Shown here one piece after another: positions 11,681 to 23,805 of a stretch of 64,000 nt of DNA. The stretch is from NCBI GenBank assembly GCA_029532625.1, contig JARFXM010000011.1, forward strand, positions 4,787,501 to 4,851,500, given 5' to 3'. The position numbers and the translations under genes were made by a program. The stretch's first letter is position 1, and each line of letters starts with the position of its first letter. Under the pieces are notes generated by a model. That model did no database searches, had not been told where the DNA came from, and was given only the letters and a program-made list of their open reading frames with translations. Origin of the DNA: Lomentospora prolificans (lineage: Eukaryota > Ascomycota > Sordariomycetes > Microascales > Microascaceae).

Positions 11681-12551
11681 ACATCTCGAGCCTTTACTTC
11701 TTCTTTTCTTTTATTTGGCGTTAGGTTTATTACATTTTACCACGAGGTAGGAATATTTGTACATTATTATTAGGTCATGACATGGGCTCGATTTGGTAGT
11801 ACGATGAATGAGAATTGGCTCCTTATATTTCGCGAGCGCATGCGAGAGGGAACCCACGGATATTTGCAATCGACGAGAATATTAGTCCATGCGCGATGCT
11901 GGTTCCGATCCCTCGGCTACACACGACTGATGATGGATCACTCCACCGTCTCCACGCGGAGGCACGAGGCTAGTTGGTCGAAACTCCGCTGTTCTCCACG
12001 ACTTTGTCGACCATTTAATAGTCCTTTTTTTTCCCTTTTTTTTCTCCTTTTACTAGTTGCCCCTGCGACCCACCGCCACCCACACGAAGCCCCGATTTCC
12101 GAGTATCCTTTGTTCTCCCACCCACCCACATTCCGATGCGCCCACCGTCACCTCCGACGACTGAGCGGGGTAGGGTTGGAGTTGCAACGCTAAACCAGAA
12201 GGAGAGATATGTGGGAACGGTGGATCAGTGCTATTCGATCCTGCTCGACTCCACATCGACACTTCTCCATTTGCCGCCTACCGTCTCCGCGTTTTTTCTT
12301 TGGGAGGGTTACATTAGCTTACCCCAATTGACTGGGATGCACAGGGGAGCTCGACGCGGGGATGTGGAGAGGAAGACCAACAGCCAGCCATCCGAACGTG
12401 CCGTCTCCCTCCCTCACTGGAGCGGTTGCCCCGGACTCAGCGGATTGCACGCGAAGATGGAATGTGGATAAAAGAAATACAAGGTATATTTGCTATCGCT
12501 ACAGTGAATTGAATTCTGTTCTATCGTCGAGTTTCTGAATAATAATAGCGC
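11681..12551. other. Intergenic, convergent 3' ends
   Basis: 871 bp between two converging genes. It holds T-rich tracts around 11699-11712 and 12024-12050 that may serve 3'-end formation. I see no gene. Confidence 0.5.
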
Positions 12552-13802
12552 CTATGACTGCTCCCAGACGAGCACGGCCTTTAGCGACACACCAGCCTTG
12601 CTGTCTTCCAGCGCCTTTGCGTAATCCTTCATGTCGTAAACCGTAATCATTTCCTCGAGAGGCAACTTGCCCTGGGAATGAAGTTGAATCAATTGGGGGA
12701 CAAACTAACCGCGCCGGTTCCGATTAGCTCAAAAGTCAACTGAAAATCAGGACCGCGTGGCGTAGGGGTTCACTCACCTCAGACGGAAGGCTATCGCCTT
12801 CGCAGCAGCCAACGTACTCCCTGCCAAGAGTGAGGTGGTTCATGACGTCGACGCTGACCTTCATGCCAAACCCGGGCGCGCCAATGGTGGCAGCCCTTCC
12901 TCTTGTGCCGAGAGACTCAATCATGTTCTCGATGACCTTTGTGCTACCCGTGCAGTCGACGGCAAAGTCGACACCAACAGGAGGGCAGATTTTGCGTATC
13001 TCCTCAACCACATTTGCGGATCCGAGCACGCCATGGGTGGCACCTAGACGCTTCGCTAGGTCTAGCCTAGAGGGCTGCAGATCGACAGCGATGATCGTCT
13101 TGGCTCCCCTGATTTTGCCGGCCATGATGGCGCTCATTCCTACGGAACCGGCGCCAAAGACCGCCAGGGTACTACCTTGCTTGACATCCAAGGTGTTCAT
13201 CACAGCACCAGCGCCGGTCTGAACACCGCAGCCGAGAGGAGCAAACAGGCTCAGGTTGGTCTCCGGAGGAACCTTGACCAAGCACGACTTGTGCACGAGG
13301 GTATGGCGCGCGAACGAGCTCTGGCCGAAAAAGGAGCTGAAGAGAGGCTTCGAGCCGTCGGCGCTCAGCATAGCGCGACTTCCATCGGCGCGTGTTCCGG
13401 GGAAATTCCTCTGGTTGAAGGTATAGCAGTATGCTGGGTGTCCGGATTTGCAGGGACCGCAGGTTTCGCAATGTGAGAAGGAGAGAAGGACCTTGTCGCC
13501 CGGAGCAACCGAAGTGACTTCAGATCCTACCTGAAGGACGATACCGCCACCTAAAAGGATGGTTAGAGTGAGTTTTGGCAAGAAGATTCAGAGAAATGAT
13601 AAAAAATACCTTCGTGTCCAAGAATAGCGCCAGGCTCACCAGGAAGAGTGCCATTGGCAAAAGAAATGTCAGTATGGCAAATACCAGTGGCGTGGATCTC
13701 GATGAGCGCTTCGTCGGGCCTGATGGTGTCAAGCTTAATCTCGCGGATCTCAAAGGGCCCGTTGATCTCGGTCAAGGTTAACGCGGTGGTAGAGCGGGAC
13801 AT
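12552..13802 (-). CDS. Zinc-dependent alcohol dehydrogenase, 3 exons
   Basis: Exons (minus strand) 13610-13802, 12778-13550 and 12552-12704 give 372 aa, a normal length for the medium-chain family. Introns are 59 and 73 nt. Catalytic zinc ligands are visible as C42 (GICHTD), H63-E64 (GHEG) and the Cys in GCGVQTG. The structural zinc site is C92, C95, C98 and C106. The NAD(P)-binding loop is FGAGSVG. The last intron must end at GGTTAG so that EFVPQLIQLHSQGKLPLEEM reads correctly; the alternative acceptor spoils the frame. The sequence most resembles aryl/benzyl alcohol dehydrogenases, so an aromatic or long-chain alcohol substrate is likely but unproven. It lies downstream of, and on the same strand as, the P450 at 14679. 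Confidence 0.92.
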
Positions 13803-14106
13803 GGTGATGGGTTAGAGTTATTATACGCAGGCAAAAGTTTCTGGAAAAGCTGGTTCAGCGTGAGAAATGTTTGGGGAAAGCAGTAGCAGGTGTTTTATGT
13901 GCTGATCGCCAAGTAGAAGTAGTTGGAGATGCTGGCTAATATGCCCGGAGAACACGGGGAGACGCGGGGCCTGGCACTACTCGCTAGTGGCGTCTTGTCG
14001 GGCAGATGGTGGTGGGTGAGACTAGTCGAGGATATTAGCGTTCCCACGAAAAGCCAGCCAGCGAGCGCCGCAGCCATCTCCCGAGATCCACAACCGGACC
14101 CCAATT

Positions 14107-14137
<31 letters not shown>

Positions 14138-14678
14138 CTGTTCTGTTCTTCCTCTTCCCTCTTTCCCTTTCCCAGGGACGCCAATCACCAGGAAACCCCC
14201 TCTATGCAAACTGCTACGGTAGGAAACTAAGCCACGTAAGCCACGTACATCGCCTCCAGCTGTCTGGTGTCCATACGGTATTATTCACAATAATCCCTCA
14301 TACGCACACCTACTCAGTTAGGAAATCGCCAGCCGCGTATAAACATTATTCTACGGGGCCTAGTGCAGTGCTGGGCACAAGAATTAATAGTAGCGCGGGC
14401 TCGTGACTCGGAAGCCGATGCCACATCGACCAGCTGGCCTTGTTGACCGCACAGCACGAGACGATCGGATCTTCTCCCGATCCCCGCGTCTATCCCCAAA
14501 TATAGGTAGATCAGATCTACACCCCGAGCTGGATAAGCTTCGGATATTACTCTCTCCATGGCCTGGCCTCTTGCTGCCAGTGTCTAGAAACAAGCAAATG
14601 TTCACAAATTGAGTGTTAGTGGCCTCAGGCATTCAAATTCAGCTCTTATCCACACAGGACCTAATAGTAATACACGCC
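13803..14678. other. Intergenic: dehydrogenase promoter
   Basis: 876 bp upstream of the alcohol dehydrogenase and downstream of the P450. It includes a 29-nt T run. No other gene seen. Confidence 0.5.
14109..14137. repeat. Poly(T) tract, 29 nt
   Basis: Uninterrupted T29 about 310 bp upstream of the dehydrogenase ATG. It may be a nucleosome-excluding tract or a length-variable microsatellite. Confidence 0.9.
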
Positions 14679-16540
14679 CTATGCCTTCCTCGTACTCTTG
14701 GGGGCAATAGGGGACACGCGCCATTGTTTCGTCACTGGGTCCAGACACTCCCTCTCCGCCTCCGCCCACTCCTTCATCACCTTCTCAGCCCTCTCCTTGG
14801 ACCTAGGTGTAATCTTGGCAGGGAACGGCTCGGGCATGCAAACGAACCCTTGTGTAAGCTTGTTGTGGTCTGGAATGATGGGCTTGCCGTCCTCGTCGAG
14901 CTTGGGCTCGATCTTGAAAGCCCATAGAATCCTGGACATGCCCAGGAACAGGCTGCGCTCGGCCACGTGGATTCCCGGGCAGATGCGTCGGCCTGCGCCA
15001 AAGGTAAATTGGTCGCGCTTACTGGGGTCGGGATTGGCCGCCGCATCCGCCAAGCTCTGGTGATCATCCTTGTATCGCTCGGGCTCGAACCTGCGGGGGT
15101 CGGGGTGACGCTTGGGATCCATGTTGATGGCCCACACGTTGTTCATGACACCGGCGTCCTTCGGAATGAGATAGCCCTCGTACCAGTCGTCTTGTGTAAC
15201 AGCGTGAGGTACTGCTCCAAGAATAGTGGTGGGCATCCAGCGTAGCGACTCCTTGACGCATCCCCTGATGTAAGGGAGGTCCATCTCGTCTTCCATGGTA
15301 GGCATCCGGTCCGAGCCAATCACGCGATCAATTTCTTCAAACGCCTTTTGCTGGACCTCTGGGTAAATGAGCATCGCCTGCATGAACGCGTAGAGAGTGC
15401 TAGAGGTTGTATCCGACCCAGCTTCGAGCAGAGTGCCCGAGATGTAGGCTGCCTGATCGTCATCAAAACCCTCTTGCTTTTGTACGGCAGCGAGCTCTTC
15501 GCAGAAACAGGGATTGATGGTATTGTTCTTGATGTCCTCCTTGACCTTGAGCCAGTGGCTGAGATATAAAGCCTTCTCACGCTTGTGGAGCTGCTTGGCC
15601 GTCTTTTGCAGTCGGAGAATGAAGTCGGGAAGCATCCTGAGGAAAGGGAAAGAGTCCAATATGGCGGCTACGCCCGTCTGGTTGATGTCCGCGAACTCGG
15701 AGAAGCCGTTAAAGAGCTGCTGCATCTTTTCGTCTTCATAAGTGGGCGTCCTCCAGCCAAAGACCATGGTCGTGGTCAAAGCGTTGGAGTAGCGCCTAAT
15801 ATGGTAGAGGAAGCGGTCTGGGTCGACCAGCATCTCGTGGAGCATTTGCTTGTTCTCTAGGATTTGATACGGTACGTATGACTTGGCAGCGGAGACATTC
15901 AGCAGCCCGTGGATCATCTTTCTCGCCTGTATTACTCATCGATTAGTTGTCATCGCATTGGGTGTATGTGGGCACTTGAGATCAACGTACGCTTCGCCAT
16001 TGAGGTCCGTAGCCCTATATGGATTGTCAATAGTCGTTAGCATTGGTCGTTTGTTGGCTTCAATATAGAGCAGAACGTTTCTTACCATCATCAACACCCT
16101 AAGTCCGCCGCTGCATAGAGTCTGGCCGACGTACATCTCTTGTCGGTGCGAGTATTTGTTGCTGCGCTTATCCAAAAGATCTTTGACAGCCTTGTCACTG
16201 GAGAGGACAACCATCGTCTTGGTGCCCAGGATCAGGCTGTACACTGGGCCATATTCACGTGCCCACTTCTCGAACTGGAGGTGGGCATCCTTCGTAGGCA
16301 TCTAACGATCGCTGTGAGCCACTACAGCGCATGGGGAGATGTAGAATCAGTGCGTACCTGATGGATATTGCCGAGGATAGGCAGCGTCGGAGGACCAGGA
16401 GGGTAATTCTTTGGTCGCCTTCCGACCATCAGCAGCCGGGCAACCAAGCCAACGACGACAACGCCGATGACCAAAGTGGAGGGTTTAACTGGTAGAGACA
16501 TCTTGGGCAGAGAATAGTATGGTTGTGAGCTAGCATCCAA
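14679..16540 (-). CDS. Cytochrome P450 (CYP64/OrdA-like), 4 exons
   Basis: Exons (minus strand) 16358-16540, 16086-16301, 15991-16014 and 14679-15926 give 556 aa, or 543 aa if translation starts at the second Met (16501). Exon 3 is only 24 nt and supplies GYGPQWRS, which completes the conserved YGPQWRSARKM block. A membrane anchor (TLVIGVVVVGLVARLL) is followed by the proline hinge YPPGPPTLPILGN. The I-helix has EAGSDTTSS, the K-helix ESLRW, and the haem loop FGAGRRICPG. The overall pattern resembles O-methylsterigmatocystin oxidoreductase (OrdA) type enzymes; I make no substrate claim. It is an ER-anchored monooxygenase needing P450 reductase. It sits in tandem with the alcohol dehydrogenase, which could oxidise a hydroxylated product. 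Confidence 0.92.
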
Positions 16541-17656
16541 GTTCAGAGGAGATAGAGCAAAGCTTGGAGCAAAGAATCATGCAGTCGGCAAGCTGGAGAA
16601 TGTGGACTATATAGAGCTTGTCGGGACCGTGAATCCTCTCCTGGTAGAGAAGCAGCTAGTCTCTATTTTGGCACAAGAGGTCTATCCGTATTGGCGGAGA
16701 TGAATGCGGGGGACCGGGGGGGGATCTGCTTGTGGTGGTGGGATGAAGTCGGTGTGTGTGCACCTGGGGCCCCGGATTCGGGCAGTCGGGACAGCCACAG
16801 GGGCTATGTTTGGTGTTCGTTGGAACACTTCGCCGAATAGGATATCGGGGATTACGCAGTTAGTACGAGTACACACATGAAAATTTTCTAACATGTCACG
16901 CGACGAGTTGTCTCCTCGGACGGTCGTTCTTGGCCATGTAGCCAGGCGAAGTCAACACACCCGCTTGGGCATTGATGCTTTAGAGCGCTCCGAGGCTTTT
17001 GAAACCTCTGCCAGCAAGAAACGCGCCTAGCCTTCATGGCTTATTACTCAAAAACAGGAGTGTTTCTGAATAGGATCGAAGCTACATTATTGGCCGCTTT
17101 AGGAAGGTAATAAACTGTGATCTAATCTTGATCCGGTTCCCCTTCCCAACCCGGCCAAGTTGAAGACGGTATTATTCACGTCGTAACGAATCCTACTGTG
17201 GCATCTAGATAATGGAGGGCGGCCATCTCAGGAGTATCCCTGGATGCAATATCCGAGGCTAGTCTTCACGCTAAGCCATTGTAGGGTGGCAAATGCATTT
17301 CTTCGCCCCTATTTGTCGGTGGACGGGGTTAGCAGGGTGGGCAGTGAGGAACTACCCATGCAATCACCCCACACCCACTCCGAACAAGGTTCGGACCAGC
17401 TTGTGGGGAGTCGTAATAGGGCGCGCTGGGTGGCACAGATGGCACAGGGCCAGTTGAATAGGAGCCAGGCATGTATCGGGCCCATAAAAATATGAGCCAT
17501 TTAGGGGGCTGTAGAATGTAGACAAACCTGCCCATCACGAGAAGAGATTGTTGTTTTCCTGGCCACGGATTTGAATAGTAATTCGCCACGGACGTGGTCC
17601 TGCCAAGCGCGTTTACCCCAATGACGTAATAATACTTGAACCAGTCAAGACCGGGC
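16541..17656. other. Intergenic: P450 promoter
   Basis: 1.1 kb between two same-strand genes. Apart from the TATA-like site, only short ORFs without recognisable similarity. Confidence 0.5.
16607..16614 (-). promoter_or_regulatory. TATA-like box for the P450
   Basis: CTATATAG lies 67 nt upstream of the first ATG (16540). The spacing would leave a leader of roughly 40 nt and is compatible with starting at 16540. Confidence 0.4.
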
Positions 17657-19346
17657 TCAGTATCTAGAAACATCCTTCCCGAATACCCAGTTGAGCATCC
17701 ACCTTATAGCGACTCGGAACTTGTTCTTCCAGCTGATGCTCATCGTAATATATGCGGAATTCCATATCAGGCGAGCAACACGTCCTGTGACGTTAGTAGG
17801 GAGCCATGCCTTCCACTTCGAATCCTTGTTGGGGAATTGCATCAACGCCCTCGAGTCCCCAATATAGGCCATGACGCCCAGGCTTCTGAAAGAGAAAGGG
17901 GGGAGTCCTCCCTCAGGCCTTTGTTGAGCTGGGAGCCCAACCATTTTGCTTCTTGGTAGGTCGCCTGTGCCGTCGCTGGCGGTGGATTTGATTCTGGCGT
18001 TGCGTTGTCACCGATTGCGAATACATCCTTAAGGACAACCGTCCGGCCAGTCTCATTGACTAGTTGCACCCGAAGATGGTCGTTGACGGCCAGCGAGCCG
18101 ATTTTCTCCGTCTTCTTCACCTTCCATGACCCACCACCAACTACTGGACCCCCGTGAGTGAGGACCGAAGAGGCTGGAAACTCTTCAACGGCGTCGAGGG
18201 ATCGTGTGATGAACTGGTCCATCATGTTCCCTGTCGCCCATACGCAGACGCCAATGCCCTCCTCCCCTTGCTCTTTCGTTTTGATCGTCAAGCACCGTGA
18301 CGGGTCCGTAATATCGTGCGGTGGCTTCTCGCCAGGTGCGCCCCAGCGGAGGCTTTCAACGTGATGCGAGGTCTTGATTTCAATCCCTTCGCTCTTCATA
18401 GTCTCCATGGCATACTGAGAAAGGTGCTCGTCAAACATGGAGAGTACCTTTGGTGCAACGTCGTACAAGGATATCCTCGGTATGCCACTCAAATCCGGAT
18501 ACCTTTTCATAAGGTCAGGAAAAATCAAATCTCGAATCGAGGCCGCCAATTCCGTCCCGGTTGGCCCGGCGCCGACAATGGCAAAGTGCAGTAGCCATTT
18601 CTTCATGTCCGGTGAAGTAGTCGGTAGCATAGCCAATTCGAAGCACTCGCGGACCCGCCTTTTCACGCGTCGAGCGTCTTCGATATCCTTGAAAAACAGG
18701 GCATTCTCCCGCACACCGGGGGTATCAAACGTCCTAGTCATCGCTCCAACGGCGATCACCAGCTTGTCATATGGCACGTCGAATGTAGGCCCCCGCCGAA
18801 ATTGCTTCGGGCTTTCCGTAATGTTGCTCGTATCTGATTTCTTTACGTGCTGCACCTCCTCATCGTGCGTTTGCGCCGCTGCGGGGGGAATATCGCTGTT
18901 GATGACGGCGGGTTCGCAGCTGACGATTTTCCTGTTGAAGTCTACTGATCGCGCTTGCGCCTGGATATATCCTACGCGTGCCTTGGAATCGCGGATAGGT
19001 TCGATGACTTGGGAGAAATCTAGAGAGCCCCCTGCTGTGCTTGTGAGAAGAGGTGTGAACAGGAAGTATGAGCGCGGCGAGATGACAAGAGGCGAGAATT
19101 CTTTAGTCGATAGCTTTCGAGAAAGCGTATAACCTCCCCAGCCAGACCCAAGGATAACCACCCTTTCGCGCTTCCGGTCTTCTCTAGTCGTTTCAGAATA
19201 CAACCGCCGGCTGTATCTATGCTGCACGTCTGCAAGAGTCCTAGATTGACCGCCACCCGAATTAGAATACCACGGCCTTCTTTATAAATCCCATTTTCTG
19301 GGGTATCTTACCTTGCCGCGAGCGGCCGGCATTTCGCTTTCAACAT
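17657..19346 (-). pseudogene. Alternative NADH:ubiquinone oxidoreductase (NDH-2) with apparent frameshift
   Basis: Exon 1 is 19312-19346 and the rest is 17657-19240, with a 71-nt intron. It encodes a type II NADH dehydrogenase that passes electrons from NADH to ubiquinone without pumping protons. The N-terminus (MLKAKCRPLAARTLADVQHR) is basic and lacks acidic residues near the start, as in mitochondrial presequences. FAD-binding GSGWGG is at 43-48, the NADH-binding site is AIVGAGPTGTELA, and AIGDNA marks the second FAD contact. The C-terminal part (MAYIGDSRALMQ to NWVFGKDVSRY) is in a different frame. The switch maps to a six-base run, GGGGGG on the plus strand at 17898-17903; one more base would give a normal 539-aa protein. 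An intron does not rescue it: the only GT..AG candidate creates TGA. It is either a real lesion or a homopolymer sequencing error. Confidence 0.85.
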
Positions 19347-21444
19347 CTCTATCGCGAGAAACACTATTATTGGTCTGTCAATCCCTTATACCAGATCATA
19401 AAATTCTTTTGGCTCGGTCATCGCTGGGTTATGTATTGAACAGAATGCTGGGTCCGAAATGAGGTGATACAGCTCGCTCGTGGGCTTTGCGCTGATGATC
19501 AATGACCTCATCCTATGGTGTCGAAATCGGAACAAGCGGGGTTTTTTCTTTTTCCTCTTTTTTTTTTCCCTTGACGGCCAAGCTTAATTGCCTCGTGTGT
19601 CTGGTCTCCGCGGTCTGACGAGTCTACGTCTCTTTTTATTCAGTAATTGGAATTTGCCTTGTATTATCTTATGATCAAACTCCGCCACTTCCGCTGGTTC
19701 CACATCCATGGACGTCAGGGACTTGGCTAATGACAAATAACGTTATGGGGAAAAGTCTCGGGCTGACCACTGAGGACAGCCATGCTTCAGCTTTCGCTTT
19801 CCTCGTCTTAACAGATAATACAAGGATCAAGTATTCCCCGACGTCTGCTACTCGAACTCGAAAAGAGAAAGGGAGACACGCGAAGGATCCGTGTCGTGTT
19901 CGAGAACTTTAGTTGATTACTTTGGACACCACGGCGCAAATCTGGCTGCCATGGTTGTCCCAAGTGACTGAACTGGGTGCCTCTATCGTATCATGTGCAA
20001 ACAACGGGCAGAATGGTAATCGCCCTTGTCTAATAGCTTTCCAGCCCGTGGCAGAAGCCTGGTTTAGGCGCGCGGGACATCGTCTTTCCAGAGTAATCCT
20101 ATCTCTCATCATCTCACCAGACAAGTTACGACTTGGATCGATCAGGGTACATTATATCCCAACCGGACGCGGATATGGGCGGGAGGATTCTTGAAGGCTT
20201 TGGGCGTGTGCCGGTCCTTGCATTTTTGAGCAATTGCCCTGCCCCCCCACGGGGGTTCTCGACGACAATGTAACAGCCTATTCTGGATGGAGTTAACAGC
20301 CCGACGAGGGTTAAAGCACTTCATTAATCAGAGGTAAAATGCAGAAGGGGTGGCTTCAGCTTTTCAATAAGGGCACGCAGTCGAGGTTGCTGCTTCGCGG
20401 CGATCCAAGAGATCAGGCGTGCAATGAGGTGTGCTGCCCAATGGCGCACCCTCGACATGCCGCCATATCTAAGGCTGAGGATAACAAACGCCTGGCATAC
20501 GACTATTGGTTCGGCAACTACGTTTCAAGAAAGCTAGGGTTTGGGCCACACAAGTTACCCAAGCGTGATATATAAACAAGGCAAGTCAGCTCAGATACCA
20601 GGGTTTATTAATAGTGTGCCACGCCGGGACTTCGATCCTATGTAGCCTCGACACATCTACATCATAAAGGCCGGAACAGTCTTCGACGTGTTCCCTTTAG
20701 ACATATTTTACTCTCGCCCAGCGCGACTGTTCCCCTTATGTACACGGAGCGTCCAAATACAAGTAGGTTCACTGCTTCCTTATATACATGCAAGTCCACT
20801 GCTACGAATCCCGCTATCGAGGGTGGCGATGCGGAGCAGACCGCATCCCCGGTAATATCATAAACCGCTATCGATGTCATTCCGACGAGTACCTCTAATA
20901 GACTCTGGCTCTGGGTCAGGATCTGGCTCCAGAGCAGGAAACATGATTATTCCCGAAGCCGATAATGTGGCGCTAGGGCGACAAGCGCAGGCCGGTTAAT
21001 ATTTCAGTCGAGACTCCAACTTCATTTAACGTAGTTCCAATTGTTTTCCACCAGAGCCCTCTATAGAATGGAAGCTTGATTATCCTACACTGCTCAGAGA
21101 CAAAATCTCTCGCTCTGACCCGGTCTCCCCACTTGTCAGCGCCCGCATCTGTCTTTTCCCCGTCCCTAACCAACGCCACACAAGGACATGTAAGAAACAG
21201 CACCTATATCGGGAAGCAAAGATATCCCATCGATGTGACTTGTGACGCTCCGCAAGTGGAAACACTATAGCATAATTTTAAGCGTTGTGAAAGCAGAAAT
21301 ACAGATAGATATGAGTTGTACTAAATTGGAAAATAGGTTAGCAGTGGCCTTCAATGTGTGAGGCGCTATTTCGCATCTCCAGACTATGACTGCACCCGAA
21401 GTAGCAGCAATGGGTCGGGTCGGCGGGTAGCTCAAGTAGCTTGC
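19347..21444. other. Intergenic, 2.1 kb
   Basis: Promoter side of the NADH dehydrogenase and 3' side of the AA9 gene. T-rich tracts lie at 19541-19570. Several short ORFs have no recognisable product. Confidence 0.45.
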
Positions 21445-22416
21445 TCATTTGGGAAAATGAAAAAAAAGATGGACTAGAGGGGACAACCACTTACTCGCGT
21501 CGGATAACCTGGAACCTCCGTTTCCAGTTGTATTATCGCCAGAGTCCGACGAGGATCCTCCACCGCTTCCCCCACCGACTCCCGAAGTCGGCTCCGCACC
21601 AAGGCCGTTGCCAACCGTTGCACTGGCGGTTGCCGTGGCGGCAGGGGAGGACTGTTCTACCGGTTCCGCGCCAGGAATAATGTCTGGCCCAGGGATGTCG
21701 TAGTTGCTAAATGACCTGTACAGATCGAATCTGATTCCAGGGTCTCCGCTACTGTATAGTTCCGTTCCACGCACTCCCTGAGGACGTTCATTTCCTGAGC
21801 CGGTGATGCGCAGGTTAATGCACTGGGGATAAGCCTGCGCGCCGTTTGTTTGTCCGGCGGTATGCAGGGCGATAATCTCGTGCCTCAGCACGTAATCACC
21901 GGCGCGGACGTTGTCGGGAATCTCTACCAGCCAGCTATTGTTGTTCTCGACGAGCAGATCCGAACCCCATTTCCCAGGGTTGCTCCCGGATACGTGGCCA
22001 ACTTCGCTAATCTTGAAAAATTCGAGATCCTCCTTGTCTACATTTTCGCAACCGTCCGAGCCACAGAAAGCCAAGTAGTCAATCACCGGCCCGTGGTGTG
22101 ACTCCGGCCAGGTGTTCCAGGTGATGAGGACCTGGTCGCCTGCTGCGACGGTCGCGTGTCCTTTGGCGGGCGTAGCGCTCTTATGGCAGATGATATCCGG
22201 TGAGCCGAAATCCAAAGGTTCAATGAAGCCGTTGTCCGTCTGTTGTGTGGCCCAACCGATCACGATCGGAGGATCTTGCTTATAGGGGAAAGTGGTCGGG
22301 TCGTAACCTTGGTAGGATTCACCGTTGATGACAATATTGCTGACATGGCCGTGGCCGAGAACTCCGACAGCGCCCAGCAGGGCAGCCCCAACAGCGCGTT
22401 TGTGTATAGAAAACAT
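21445..22416 (-). CDS. AA9 lytic polysaccharide monooxygenase
   Basis: Secreted copper enzyme that oxidatively cleaves cellulose or related beta-glucans. The start at 22416 gives 323 aa; an upstream ORF extension is not a good N-terminus. The signal peptide (residues 1-21) ends so that His22 becomes the first mature residue, forming the copper histidine brace with His108 (SHHGP). The axial Tyr196 sits in QAYPQC, with Gln194 nearby. Cysteines for the usual disulfides are present (C77 with C199 likely). After about residue 245 there is a Ser/Thr/Gly-rich linker and no CBM1. The tail WLSPLVHLFFHFPK is either a weak hydrophobic anchor or intron read-through, since GTAAGT lies at 21489-21494. On the plus strand, GCGGGG at 22465-22470 fits the loose CreA consensus. 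Confidence 0.9.
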   Translation of the reverse strand: MFSIHKRAVGAALLGAVGVLGHGHVSNIVINGESYQGYDPTTFPYKQDPPIVIGWATQQTDNGFIEPLDFGSPDIICHKSATPAKGHATVAAGDQVLITWNTWPESHHGPVIDYLAFCGSDGCENVDKEDLEFFKISEVGHVSGSNPGKWGSDLLVENNNSWLVEIPDNVRAGDYVLRHEIIALHTAGQTNGAQAYPQCINLRITGSGNERPQGVRGTELYSSGDPGIRFDLYRSFSNYDIPGPDIIPGAEPVEQSSPAATATASATVGNGLGAEPTSGVGGGSGGGSSSDSGDNTTGNGGSRLSDASKWLSPLVHLFFHFPK

Positions 22417-23805
22417 GGTAAAGGCGTCCTTTGGAATGAGAAGGCGTGTGAGAGACGCCGACGCGCGGGGAGTCGGAGGAGGGGTATTAATAGGGGCCGG
22501 GAGAATGCGTCGATTCATATAATAATCTGGCATGGTGCTGCCGGCATTCCTTGGCTCGACAAACAACGAATTTGCTGCTGTCAGATTTGAACAGTATTAA
22601 ATATGATTTGTGCAATTTTCCTCCTCAAGGAACCCTGATTACCATGGGAGAGATCAGTGGTTGTAGACGAGCCAGACCGGCGGAAATAACGGCGGCCAGG
22701 TTATTAATGCGAGCGACTTAGGTATTAATCTTTAGAACGCGGCCAGCAACCAATGATTCTCCAAACTATCCGTGTTATGACACGGGGTAGAGGATTGGTC
22801 CAAGATGAGTCCAAGATCCGTGTTTCCCCATGGTGGGGGGACATTTTCGTCCCGTCGCATGAAGGTTCAGAAGAAAATTATTATTGGATATTACACCCGC
22901 TCGATTTGCCGGAGGGCCAGCGGTCGGTTGGCAGACAATAAGATGGTTGATATAGCATTAGGGCTGGCAAATTCATGCACAATGCGCATAAAGACGTGGC
23001 GCGGGAGCCAACCTTTATGCTGGCTCGATGCCCGATCACTTTGCAATTTTACCAGGGAATACCAGTTTTGGGCCAAGTTCGGGTGGCTCTTACTTGAAGA
23101 AGTCTGCCCAACCTCACCAACGAAGAAAACCATGATTAGACACTGGACAGGGAGAGATTAATTACCGGCTCGTCGGATCTCCGTCAGTCAGGCCTTGGGA
23201 AGACAGGACACATGTTCTAATAATGGGTCAAGCAACTTCAATCGACCCGCCCGATATTCATCTGATATTTATCGGAGTCCCTACTCTAATAATCTCAGAC
23301 TCTCTTTCAATACTGGCACGCAAGAGGTCAACCGCGACCAGATGATCGACTGAGATGTTATGCTTACTGAGCTACGGGTATGACAAGAGGGTCGGAATTA
23401 AACGCGTGACGGTAACGGAGGCATCGCCGGAACCGATAGCCACGGTAGTGAGATTGCGAGGGGTGCGTAGATGCCAGCGCTTATTCACTTTAAAATCAGG
23501 AGCATGTCGAAATATCAATTCCACACAAAGCCTACTGTTAATGCCACTTGTCGCCGCGTTTATGTGGTGGTAAAAGCTCTCTTAACCGGGGCCAATACTA
23601 TTACAGCCAGCTGCCATCTTCTTTGTAGAATTGTAATATATTATTAATCCTCAACAGGAGGTTCACCTATCTACAACATGTAACTAGTGCAGCAGTATGG
23701 TATCGCCTAGCCTACTCGCATCTCCGCTAAATACCCCCAGATGTACAATCGGCTATCTACCCGCCGTACCTGCTAGGATGTCGCATGAATCATCGCCCTA
23801 CTTCT
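22417..23805. other. Intergenic: AA9 promoter
   Basis: 1.4 kb of upstream DNA for AA9 and downstream DNA for the next minus-strand gene. No gene recognised. Two matches to the short CreA motif occur (22465, 22833), of little weight alone. Confidence 0.4.

Noticed and set aside
17890..17955. Intron to explain the frame change in NDH-2 (GTTGGG..TTTCAG, 56 nt)
   Set aside because: Joining the flanks creates an in-frame TGA, so it cannot rescue the protein.
18437..19132. 231-codon plus-strand ORF
   Set aside because: It is the antisense shadow of the NADH dehydrogenase gene, whose motifs are unmistakable on the minus strand.
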